NCBI GenBank assembly: GCA_963169645.1 | Contig: CAUJCO010000009.1 | Location: 1 to 64,000, forward strand | DNA length: 64,000 bases | From: Bacteroidota bacterium | GTDB lineage: Bacteria; Bacteroidota; Bacteroidia; Chitinophagales; JADIYW01 | Direction of reading: 5' to 3' | In this document: piece by piece, positions 25,412 to 33,010 of the stretch | Numbering within the stretch: position 1 is the first letter of the stretch | How the letters are laid out: every line of letters starts with the position of its first letter | Made by a program: the position numbers and the translations under genes | Notes under the pieces: generated by a model | Database searches by the model: none | Seen by the model: the letters and a program-made list of their open reading frames with translations, nothing else | Told to the model about the DNA's origin: nothing

Positions 25412-26692
25412 TTAAGACAATGGTTTAAATTGCAAAGCAACATCCGGTTGATAAATTGCAAAAGCTGTAAACCCATCTGCTTTTAAATCATCCAATTGTT
25501 TTTTCGTATTTTTTTTATGATGTAATTCAATGGAAACACTGTTCCCATTTTGGCGATGTTCAGCCGCCATTTTAAGTACATTGCACAATGTTTCCGGTGC
25601 ATCATCACTAAACAAAATAACAAGTTTTTGTTGTGTAGTCGGCACTACAAAATTTTGTTCTGTTAGAATGGAAATAACACGTTCAAAACCGATTGAAAAT
25701 CCACAAGCCGGAATATCTGTTTTTTCGTTTAATATTTTTGCAATCATTTTATTGTAACGGCCGCCGCCTGCAATAGAGCTGCCATAACCATCGATACCGA
25801 TTTCAAAAATTTGTCCGGTGTAATAACCCATTCCACGTACAAGAGACAAATCAAATTTGATATTTATTTTTCCATTTGATACAGAAGAAATTGTTTCTAT
25901 CACTTGGTTTAATGCCGCAACAACTTGCTCCGAAACGGTTGGCAACATCGAAGCAATTTCATGAACAGAAATAGTTGATTGTAATGCAACTTGTACTATC
26001 TGTATAAATTTTTGAATCGTTTCTGTTGGATATTCGGCTTTTTCCAACTCTTGTTGCACGCCATTAATTCCAATTTTATCTAATTTATCTAAAGTGATAA
26101 ATACTTTCTCAAACGAAGTAGCATCAAAACCACAATGTGTCGCCAATGCTTCCAACATTCTTCTGTCGTTAATCCGAATTGTAAAGTTGGAAAAACCTAT
26201 TGTCTGCAAAGCTTCCGAAGTAGCTAATATTAATTGCGTTTCTGCCAATACGGAATGAACGCCAATGATATCAATATCACATTGTGTAAACTGTCGAAAA
26301 CGGCCTTTTTGCGGACGCTCGGCACGCCAAACATTTCCAATTTGAATGGTCTTAAAATGTGTTGGTAATTTTGTTCTGTTGTTGGCGTAAAAACGGCAAA
26401 GCGGCACCGTCAAATCGTACCGCAAACCCATATCTACTAAATCGTGCACACCGGAAGCAGTTTCTAAATCTAGCTTCTCACCTCTTTTTAAAATTTTAAA
26501 CAACATTTTTTCGTTGTCGCCACCGTCACCACTTGTCAAAAATTGAATGCGTTCCACACAAGGTGTTTCTATTTGTACAAACCCAAATTTTTTATATACA
26601 TCTACTATTTTTGAAGCAACATACGTTCTTAATTCAATTTCTTTTGGCATAATATCGCGCATGCCTTCTGCCGGATTGGTATTTGTTTTCAT
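25412..26692 (-). CDS. hisS: Histidyl-tRNA synthetase
   Basis: The 426-residue class II synthetase shows motif 2 (FKTIQIGNVWRAERPQKGR followed by FRQFTQCDIDIIG), the histidine-specific LVRGMGYYTGQIFEIG and motif 3 (GFSIGFERVISIL). It charges tRNA-His in the cytosol. Length fits the short bacterial form including the C-terminal anticodon-binding domain (about 325-426). It lies eight bases downstream of a lipoprotein gene and may be in one transcript with gpmI and that gene. Confidence 0.97.
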   Translation of the reverse strand: MKTNTNPAEGMRDIMPKEIELRTYVASKIVDVYKKFGFVQIETPCVERIQFLTSGDGGDNEKMLFKILKRGEKLDLETASGVHDLVDMGLRYDLTVPLCRFYANNRTKLPTHFKTIQIGNVWRAERPQKGRFRQFTQCDIDIIGVHSVLAETQLILATSEALQTIGFSNFTIRINDRRMLEALATHCGFDATSFEKVFITLDKLDKIGINGVQQELEKAEYPTETIQKFIQIVQVALQSTISVHEIASMLPTVSEQVVAALNQVIETISSVSNGKINIKFDLSLVRGMGYYTGQIFEIGIDGYGSSIAGGGRYNKMIAKILNEKTDIPACGFSIGFERVISILTEQNFVVPTTQQKLVILFSDDAPETLCNVLKMAAEHRQNGNSVSIELHHKKNTKKQLDDLKADGFTAFAIYQPDVALQFKPLS

Positions 26693-26700
26693 TTCTTAGG

Positions 26701-27240
26701 TTAATATTTTATTTCAATTTCTGCATTAAAATCACGCATAAACAACAATTTTTGCTGTGTATTTATTTTAAAAGATTGAAATGGATAATAGATAATATGT
26801 TGTTTATTAGAAAACAGCAAAGTTGATGTTTCTTTATCTACTTCAACATACTTTATTTTTTGTGTGCTATCTGAAAAATAAATACTCATTTTTTTAATTG
26901 GTATTTTAGATGAGATAGTTGAATAAACTATTTTGTTATCTGCTGGAATTGATTGTGTCGTAAATTTATCTTTCCAATCCGTTTTATTGATGTCGCAATT
27001 CAACAATAATTCCATTTCTTTTTGCCAATCTACATTTTCCAATTGTTGGATTTCTTGTTTGCCATTCATCGTGATTGTTTTAGTTTCCTTTTTTTGATTT
27101 TTACTATTCGAATCAATATCCGATTGAACGATACTTTTCAAATCAAAATAAACCAACTTAGTTGAAGATGTTGGATGTTCCTTTTTACATGCAATTAGCA
27201 TGCAAAAACACAGTATTAAAATAGCAGTAATGAATCTCAT
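26701..27240 (-). CDS. Putative lipoprotein of unknown function
   Basis: The 179-residue product begins with a signal ending in the lipobox LIAC (Cys18), followed by a Lys/Ser-rich linker. The remainder has predicted beta strands (KKMSIYFSDSTQKIKYVEVD, TLLFSNKQHIIYYPFQSF) and no known motif. It sits between gpmI (15 bases upstream) and hisS (8 bases downstream) in the same direction. Function unknown; its reality is supported by the clear lipoprotein signal and tight packing. Confidence 0.75.
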   Translation of the reverse strand: MRFITAILILCFCMLIACKKEHPTSSTKLVYFDLKSIVQSDIDSNSKNQKKETKTITMNGKQEIQQLENVDWQKEMELLLNCDINKTDWKDKFTTQSIPADNKIVYSTISSKIPIKKMSIYFSDSTQKIKYVEVDKETSTLLFSNKQHIIYYPFQSFKINTQQKLLFMRDFNAEIEIKY

Positions 27241-27255
27241 ATTTATAAAAGTACA

Positions 27256-28782
27256 CTAAAACAATGGTGTTCCGTCCATTTCTTTTGGAATTTCTAATTG
27301 CATCATTTTTAAAATTGATGGTGCAATATCTGCTAAACGGCCAGGTTGTAATGTATCTTGAAATGTATTACTAATTAAAAAAAGCGGTACAATATTTTTG
27401 GTGTGTGCCGTATTTGGTGAACCATCTGTATTTACGATATAATCGGCATTGCCGTGGTCTGCTGTTAAAAATATAGCATAATTGTGTTCCAATGCTTTCG
27501 TTACCACATCTTGCACACAACTATCCACTGTTTCTGCGGCTTTCATTGCAGCACTAAATACACCGGTATGACCAACCATATCTGTATTCGCAAAATTTAA
27601 ACAAATAAAATGTGGTTTATCTTTTTCGATATAATCTATGACGGCATCTTTAATTTCAAATGCACTCATTTCGGGCTGTAAATCGTATGTAGCTACTTTC
27701 GGTGATGGAATCATGATACGTTCTTCGCCTTCAAATTTTTCTTCTCTTCCACCGGAAAAGAAAAAAGTAACATGCGGATATTTTTCTGTTTCTGCAATAC
27801 GCAATTGCGTTAATCCATTTTTAGCTATCACCTCACCTATTGAATTGGAGATATTATCTTTTCCAAAGATGGTATGCACTCGTTGGAACGATGCATCGTA
27901 TATTGTCATCGTAACATAATACAACGGTATTTTTTGCATATTAAAATCCGGCATATCTTGTTGCGTTAAAACTGTTGTAATTTCTCGACATCTATCTGTT
28001 CTAAAATTAAAACAGATTACCACCTCATCCTTTTGAATTGTTGCAATGGGTTGGTTTTGCTCATCCACCAATACAATTGGTTCAATAAATTCATCTGTAC
28101 AATTGGCATCATAAGATGCTTGAATAGCTGCTGTTGCAGTGGTAAATGTACTTCCTTTTCCATCTAACAATAAGTCGTATGCTTTTTTAATACGCTCCCA
28201 ACGTTTATCTCTATCCATAGCAAAATAACGACCACAAATAGATGCAATTTTAGTTGGTGTTGTTACACAAAATTGTTGTAAATCTTGAATAAAACCTAAG
28301 CCACTTTTGGGGTCAGTGTCTCTTCCATCCGTAAAAGCATGCACAAAACTTTTTTGTACACCATTTTCTTTTGCACTTTTTATCAATGCTTTTAAATGAT
28401 TGATGTGTGAATGAATTCCGCCATCTGAAACTAAGCCAATAAAATGTACCGCTTTGTTGTTTGATTTGGCATATTCAAAAGCGTTCAACAAAACTTCATT
28501 TTGTCCTAACTCACCACTTTGTACTTTCTTATTTATCAACATCAAATCCTGATAAACAACTCTTCCGGCACCTAAATTCATGTGTCCTACTTCAGAATTT
28601 CCCATTTGATCTTCGGGCAAGCCCACAAATTCACCATGCGTCAATAATCCGGTGTTTGGGTATTTTAAGTATAAACTATCTGTAAATGGTGTATGGGCTG
28701 CTTCAATTGCACTCGTTTCCGGATTGCGATTAATGCCCCAACCATCCATAATTATCAACATTGCTTTTTGTTGTTCGCTCAC
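27256..28782 (-). CDS. gpmI: 2,3-bisphosphoglycerate-independent phosphoglycerate mutase
   Basis: This glycolytic enzyme interconverts 3- and 2-phosphoglycerate with two manganese ions. The 508-residue frame has LIIMDGWG, the phospho-acceptor serine in MGNSEVGH, HAFTDGRDTDP, RYFAMDRDKRWER, and the metal-binding NFANTDMVGHTG and TADHGNAD motifs. Length is standard. It probably heads an operon with the lipoprotein gene and hisS. Confidence 0.97.
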   Translation of the reverse strand: MSEQQKAMLIIMDGWGINRNPETSAIEAAHTPFTDSLYLKYPNTGLLTHGEFVGLPEDQMGNSEVGHMNLGAGRVVYQDLMLINKKVQSGELGQNEVLLNAFEYAKSNNKAVHFIGLVSDGGIHSHINHLKALIKSAKENGVQKSFVHAFTDGRDTDPKSGLGFIQDLQQFCVTTPTKIASICGRYFAMDRDKRWERIKKAYDLLLDGKGSTFTTATAAIQASYDANCTDEFIEPIVLVDEQNQPIATIQKDEVVICFNFRTDRCREITTVLTQQDMPDFNMQKIPLYYVTMTIYDASFQRVHTIFGKDNISNSIGEVIAKNGLTQLRIAETEKYPHVTFFFSGGREEKFEGEERIMIPSPKVATYDLQPEMSAFEIKDAVIDYIEKDKPHFICLNFANTDMVGHTGVFSAAMKAAETVDSCVQDVVTKALEHNYAIFLTADHGNADYIVNTDGSPNTAHTKNIVPLFLISNTFQDTLQPGRLADIAPSILKMMQLEIPKEMDGTPLF

Positions 28783-28866
28783 TTTTGTTAATTTTTATTA
28801 AAAAAAAACTATTTTTAGCATCTGTTTGGCACAGAATATGTGTTATAATTTACGAAAATACAATTT

Positions 28867-29259
28867 ATGAAGGTTTTAAAGCCAATATTGATATTTATAT
28901 TTTGTTTACTTTTTTCTAAAAGTGTACAATGCCAAGAGATATTAAATACACTTCCGGCATCTATTAAAAATGGAAATGCCAATGCGATTGCCAAAAATTT
29001 TGATAAACGAGTGGACATCACCATTGATGAAAATTCCGATAATTACAGCAGTGCACAAGCTGAAGTAATTTTAAAAGGTTTTTTAGGTAAATTTTCTAAT
29101 CGTGATTTCACTATTGTTCACAAAGGTGCATCTACGGATGCAGCACAATATGCAATTGGAAATATGAAAACAAATTCCGGTTCGTATCGAACGTATATCT
29201 TCATAAAAAAATCGAACAATATTAATCTTATTCAAGAAATACGCTTCGAAAAAGAATAA
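28867..29259 (+). CDS. DUF4783 protein, exported
   Basis: The 130-residue protein has a signal peptide (about 1-22, cleavage near VQCQ) and a compact cystatin/NTF2-like domain with the pattern LPASIKNGNANAIAKNFDKRVDITID, AEVILKGFLGKF and IGNMKTNSGSYRTYIFIKK that I associate with DUF4783. This family is typical for Bacteroidota and often lies next to nadC, as here (91 bases upstream). Biochemical role unknown. Confidence 0.88.
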   Translation: MKVLKPILIFIFCLLFSKSVQCQEILNTLPASIKNGNANAIAKNFDKRVDITIDENSDNYSSAQAEVILKGFLGKFSNRDFTIVHKGASTDAAQYAIGNMKTNSGSYRTYIFIKKSNNINLIQEIRFEKE

Positions 29260-29350
29260 ACATTAAAACTCCATTTCCTCTATTTATCAACAAGAAAAGA
29301 AGATTTCCGTTGATGTACGTATCTTTGTATTTTATTGAATACCATTTTTT

Positions 29351-30205
29351 ATGATACATCCACATGAACTCGATCAATTTATAACAAATGCGTTACAGGA
29401 AGATGTACGTGAAGGCGACCATTCCTCTTTAGCATCAATTGACAAAAACACACAAGGCAAAGCTCGACTATTAGTAAAAGATGATGGTATTCTATGTGGT
29501 TTAGATGTTGCCAAAGCCATCTTTGCCAAAGTAGATGCCAATTTAAAAATGGAAGTGCATATAAACGAAGGTGCTCCTATAAAATATGGCGATATAGCTT
29601 TTCATGTGTACGGCTCAGCCATTTCCATTTTAACTGCTGAAAGATTGGTGTTAAATTGCATGCAACGCATGAGTGGTATAGCAACCAAAACTAAAGCGTA
29701 TGCACAAATAATTGAAGGCACCAAAGCATCCGTAATTGACACGCGAAAAACAACACCGAATATTCGATTTTTAGAAAAATATGCCGTTACTGTTGGCGGT
29801 GGCTCTAATCATCGTTTTGGATTGTACGATATGATAATGTTAAAAGACAATCATATTGATTTTTGCGGTGGTATTACCAAAGCAGTACAAAAAGTACACA
29901 ATTATTTAAAAGCAAACAATTTGTCTTTACGCATCGAAGTGGAAACGCGTAATTTAGCTGATGTACAAGAAATTTTGAATTGTGGTGGTGTAGATAGAAT
30001 TATGTTGGATAATTATAAACCGGAAGATGTAAGAACCGCGGTAGAAATGATAAATGGAAAATATGAAACGGAAGCGAGTGGTGGCATTACATTAGAAACT
30101 ATTCGTTCGTATGCGGAAACCGGTGTTGATTTCATTTCGGTTGGAGCCTTAACGCATTCTGTTCGCAGCCTGGATTTAAGTTTAAAAGCAGAAATTGGCG
30201 TTTAA
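29351..30205 (+). CDS. nadC: Nicotinate-nucleotide pyrophosphorylase (quinolinate phosphoribosyltransferase)
   Basis: NadC makes nicotinate mononucleotide from quinolinate and PRPP in de novo NAD synthesis. The 284-residue frame includes AERLVLNCMQRMSGIATKT, DTRKTTPNIRFLEKYAV, GGGSNHRFGLYDMIMLKDNHI, EVETRN and the GGI and SVG phosphate-binding loops near the end. A TATCTTTG promoter -7 box lies at 29320-29327, so it probably has its own promoter. nadA and nadB are not in the window. Confidence 0.97.
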   Translation: MIHPHELDQFITNALQEDVREGDHSSLASIDKNTQGKARLLVKDDGILCGLDVAKAIFAKVDANLKMEVHINEGAPIKYGDIAFHVYGSAISILTAERLVLNCMQRMSGIATKTKAYAQIIEGTKASVIDTRKTTPNIRFLEKYAVTVGGGSNHRFGLYDMIMLKDNHIDFCGGITKAVQKVHNYLKANNLSLRIEVETRNLADVQEILNCGGVDRIMLDNYKPEDVRTAVEMINGKYETEASGGITLETIRSYAETGVDFISVGALTHSVRSLDLSLKAEIGV

Positions 30206-30280
30206 TTTATTTTAATTTTTAAGAAGATTTCGTATTAGCAAGAAAATATATCTTCAAAAAATAAAACATCTATTTAAAAG

Positions 30281-31180
30281 ATGAAAAAGAAAGTACGTTT
30301 TATTGTAAATCCAAAATCCGGAAGTGGAATTGGAAAAAAATTCTCCGAAAAATTGGTTAAACAAAATCTTGATTTAACAAAGTTTGATTACGATATTTTT
30401 GTTACAAAATATGCCGGACATGCCATAAAAATTGCCCAACAATCGCTCATAGAAAATGTAGATATTATCGCAGTTGCAGGTGGCGATGGCACACAAAATG
30501 AAGTAGGGCAAATGCTACTAAACAAACCCATTATTATGGCAAGCATTCCTACAGGTTCTGGAAATGCCAATGCACGAAAAATGAAAATTCCGATAGATGT
30601 AGCAAAATCTATTCAACTCATCAACACCGGAAAACCACTCAAAATTGATGCCTTAATTTTGAACGGTCAACCATTTTTTATGACAGCCGGCATTGGTTAT
30701 GATGCGAAAGTTATAGAACAGTTCAATAAGCTGCCATTTCGTGGTGTAAACGCCTATTTGACCGGAATTTTAACCACTGTATTTTCATACAAGCTGCCGA
30801 CATTTACCATCGAAATAGACAATGAGAAAACCATAGAAACAGAAGCATTTACGGTTTTAGCAACGTCAACCGGACAATTGGGTTACAATGTAGAGTTCAC
30901 TAAAAACAGTGTATTGAATGATGGTAAATTTGAAGTATGTATTGTACGAGATTTTAATAAAACAAGATTACCTAATTTAATTTATGAAAGTTTTTTTGGT
31001 GATATTGCTTCGCAAGATATTATAGAAACTCATCGTGTAAATAAAATATTGAAAGTTAGAGCCAACAATATTGAAAGCATACAAATGGATGGCGATTACA
31101 AAGGAAAAACGAATTACATTGAAGTTACTTGTCAAAAACAAGCATTAAATTTCTTAGTAGATAAAGATTATGAAATTTAG
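30281..31180 (+). CDS. Diacylglycerol/sphingoid-type lipid kinase (YegS/BmrU family)
   Basis: The 299-residue protein has the DAGK catalytic signature: VNPKSGSG at the start, AGGDGTQNEV (nucleotide-binding) and PTGSGNANA, then a C-terminal beta-sandwich domain ending with MDGDYKG. The family phosphorylates diacylglycerol, sphingosine or similar lipid alcohols at the membrane. Because Bacteroidota make sphingolipids and a ceramidase-like gene lies in this window, a sphingoid base is a possible substrate, but this is inference. Confidence 0.92.
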   Translation: MKKKVRFIVNPKSGSGIGKKFSEKLVKQNLDLTKFDYDIFVTKYAGHAIKIAQQSLIENVDIIAVAGGDGTQNEVGQMLLNKPIIMASIPTGSGNANARKMKIPIDVAKSIQLINTGKPLKIDALILNGQPFFMTAGIGYDAKVIEQFNKLPFRGVNAYLTGILTTVFSYKLPTFTIEIDNEKTIETEAFTVLATSTGQLGYNVEFTKNSVLNDGKFEVCIVRDFNKTRLPNLIYESFFGDIASQDIIETHRVNKILKVRANNIESIQMDGDYKGKTNYIEVTCQKQALNFLVDKDYEI

Positions 31181-31210
31181 AATCGTAAACAACGTCAAAA
31201 TATAGTACAG

Positions 31211-31552
31211 ATGATAGAAGACTGGAAAAAGAAATTAGGAAATGCGACTGTGTATTCTACCAATCCGGATTTCAAATATGAAACGGATGAAGAAGAAATA
31301 GAAACGTTGCCCAATCATCAACAATCATTGGTTATTTCAATAGATAAAAAACAACGAAAAGGAAAAACAGTAACATTGGTGGAAGGCTTCGTTGGCAAAC
31401 AAGACGACTTAGAAAACTTAGCTAAAATATTAAAAACAAAATGTGGTGTTGGTGGCTCTGCTAAAGATGGAATTATTGTAATTCAAGGTGATTTTAAACA
31501 AAAAATCAAAGAGATTTTAGAAAAAGAAAATTTCAAAGTAAAATTGCGATAA
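31211..31552 (+). CDS. SUI1/eIF1-like translation factor
   Basis: The 113-residue protein has the SUI1 domain in its second half: VTLVEGFVGKQDDLENLAKILKTKCGVGGSAKDGIIVIQGDF, the characteristic basic strand and KCGxGGS loop, and a final beta strand. Bacterial homologues (YciH type) influence start-codon choice in initiation. It starts 31 bases after the lipid kinase gene. The N-terminal 35 residues are acidic and less conserved-looking. Confidence 0.93.
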   Translation: MIEDWKKKLGNATVYSTNPDFKYETDEEEIETLPNHQQSLVISIDKKQRKGKTVTLVEGFVGKQDDLENLAKILKTKCGVGGSAKDGIIVIQGDFKQKIKEILEKENFKVKLR

Positions 31553-31606
31553 ATCTCATTTCGTTTCATATAGAATATTTATTATCCAAGCTGATTAACA
31601 AGATAT

Positions 31607-32101
31607 ATGAATTTTCAAGATGAAATAAAGCAACTTAAAAATCAATCTGCTCTACAAAAAAAGACATATCAAAAAACTATCCAGTATTTAAAAAATTTGA
31701 AGCCGTTGGATGCGGATGAACTCATTCATTCGCAACACGACTTAGTATTTGAAGAAATAGATTGTTTGCAATGTGCCAACTGTTGCAAAACTACACCGGC
31801 CTTAATTTCTAATGAAGACATTAATAGAATCTCGAAACATCTACAAATTTCCACGAAAGAATTTATCGTAAAATATACACGAAAAGATGATGATGGCGAC
31901 GTAGTTTTAAACCAAACACCATGTACATTTCTAAATGCAGATAATACTTGTGCTATATATGCAGTTCGGCCATTTGCCTGCAAAGATTATCCGCACACAC
32001 ATCGCAAAAAAATGCACCAAATATTAGATTTAACCTTGAAAAACACGGAAATTTGTCCTGCAGTAGCACGTATTCTACAAAATATTGAACAAAATTATTA
32101 A
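31607..32101 (+). CDS. YkgJ-type Cys-cluster protein
   Basis: The 164-residue protein has the YkgJ/CxxCxxCC pattern CLQCANCCKTTPA (about 55-67) followed by CTFLNADNTCAIYAVRPFACKDYPHTHR, eight or so cysteines likely to bind zinc or an iron-sulphur cluster. An amphipathic helix forms the N-terminus. Function is unproven in this family. It converges on the GbsR-type gene with only three bases between the stops. Confidence 0.93.
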   Translation: MNFQDEIKQLKNQSALQKKTYQKTIQYLKNLKPLDADELIHSQHDLVFEEIDCLQCANCCKTTPALISNEDINRISKHLQISTKEFIVKYTRKDDDGDVVLNQTPCTFLNADNTCAIYAVRPFACKDYPHTHRKKMHQILDLTLKNTEICPAVARILQNIEQNY

Positions 32102-32104
32102 AGT

Positions 32105-32623
32105 TTAATGTTTTGCAAAAAGTTTTAATACTTTGTCCCAAAACCAATTTTGTTCTGCTTTAAAAATTCCTTCTATTAATCTATCTACATTAGTGGCTAA
32201 TTTATGTACATCGTCCACCATTTTTTGAAAATGTTTCACTTCTTCAGATTTCGAACTGTCATCTAAATTTTTGATAGAATTTAGCAAGTTTAAAATCGGG
32301 TCTAACTCTCTCGTCTTTCTGATTTTCGCCACTTGTTTAGCAATTTTCCAAACATCCTTCTCTCCTACAAAATAATCTCGACGTTCTCCGGCTTTAAAAA
32401 CTTTGGAAACTAAGCCCCAATCTGTCAATTCACGAATATTCATATTCGCATTTCCGCGTGAAATCGAAAGTTGCTCCATAATATCTTCCGTGCTTAATGG
32501 CTCATTCGACAACATCATGAGTGCATGAATTTGTGCCATCGTTTTATTTATTCCCCACTGTGATCCTAAAGCTCCCCAAGCTTGAACAAATTGCTTTTTC
32601 GCATCTATAAGTTGCATATTCAA
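32105..32623 (-). CDS. GbsR/MarR-type transcriptional regulator
   Basis: The 172-residue protein has a winged helix near residues 25-90 (IHALMMLSNEPLSTEDIMEQLSISRGNANMNIRELTDWGLVSKVF, then the wing GERRDYFV) and a long C-terminal helical dimerisation part. This is the GbsR-like branch of MarR, which controls osmolyte or membrane-related genes in other bacteria. A pair of 15-base direct repeats lies 62 bases upstream of the start and may be an autoregulatory site. Confidence 0.92.
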   Translation of the reverse strand: MNMQLIDAKKQFVQAWGALGSQWGINKTMAQIHALMMLSNEPLSTEDIMEQLSISRGNANMNIRELTDWGLVSKVFKAGERRDYFVGEKDVWKIAKQVAKIRKTRELDPILNLLNSIKNLDDSSKSEEVKHFQKMVDDVHKLATNVDRLIEGIFKAEQNWFWDKVLKLFAKH

Positions 32624-32685
32624 ATATAGTAAAAAATATTAAAGTTTCAATTAATTATGAAAATTATCAAATTCTAAGCGATTTT

Positions 32686-32721
32686 GACCGAATACTCACT
32701 GAAAACGACCGTTTACTCATT
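32686..32721. repeat. Pair of 15-bp direct repeats, period 21
   Basis: GACCGAATACTCACT (32686-32700) and GACCGTTTACTCATT (32707-32721) share 12 of 15 bases and start 21 bases apart, two helical turns. They stand between the divergent GbsR-type gene and an FNR-type box. Such spacing is expected for two regulator dimers on one face of the DNA; the bound protein is unknown. Confidence 0.6.
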
Positions 32722-32725
32722 ATTT

Positions 32726-32739
32726 TTGATTTACATCAA
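32726..32739. promoter_or_regulatory. Perfect FNR-type box
   Basis: TTGAT-TTAC-ATCAA matches the FNR/CRP-family consensus TTGAT-N4-ATCAA at every defined position, and its flanks extend it to TTTGAT/ATCAAA. It lies upstream of a terminator-ended transcript candidate (ends near 32880) and 271 bases before dnaE. The window contains no FNR/CRP gene. Binding is inferred from the motif alone. Confidence 0.6.
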
Positions 32740-32756
32740 ATAAACACATAATATTG

Positions 32757-32884
32757 TAGTACAAAAACAAACCATAAAACAAAAATTTAACCATAAAACT
32801 ATGACTACCCTTTTATGAGTTCCTCATAATGTTAATAATTCTTAGTTGCGTGTAGCTCAGGTGCAATGCCTGAGCTTTTCTTTT
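32757..32884 (+). ncRNA. Candidate small RNA under an FNR-type box
   Basis: From about 32757 to the terminator at 32855-32880 there is no gene-sized frame; the only ATG frames are five and four codons. Upstream stand the FNR-type box and a weak -7-like TAATATTG (32749-32756). A short transcript of roughly 120 bases or slightly less is therefore plausible. It might instead be a leader attenuated ahead of dnaE. The exact 5' end is not fixed by the sequence. Confidence 0.42.
32855..32880 (+). terminator. Rho-independent terminator
   Basis: GCTCAGG (32855-32861) pairs with CCTGAGC (32869-32875) around a 7-base loop and is followed by TTTTCTTTT. There is no T-run on the other side, so it terminates plus-strand transcripts. 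No annotated plus-strand gene ends here: the nearest upstream gene on this strand ended at 32101 and the gene between is on the other strand. Confidence 0.8.
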
Positions 32885-33010
32885 GCTATGTTGATAAATT
32901 TTAGCCCCAAAAACAGGAGAATTAATTTTCAAGCAATCAATTTCTAAAAATTTCAACCTAATTTCATTGCATCAATTTTTAGTTTCATTTTCTCAAAATA
33001 ACCTATTACT

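Noticed and set aside
32801-32829. Tiny frames of five and four codons as leader peptides
   Set aside because: They carry no repeated amino acid codons that would point to attenuation, and dnaE is not an amino acid gene.
32851-32878. tRNA-like D arm (GTAGCTCAGGT-type sequence)
   Set aside because: No acceptor stem, anticodon arm or T arm follows; the stretch is explained by the terminator hairpin.
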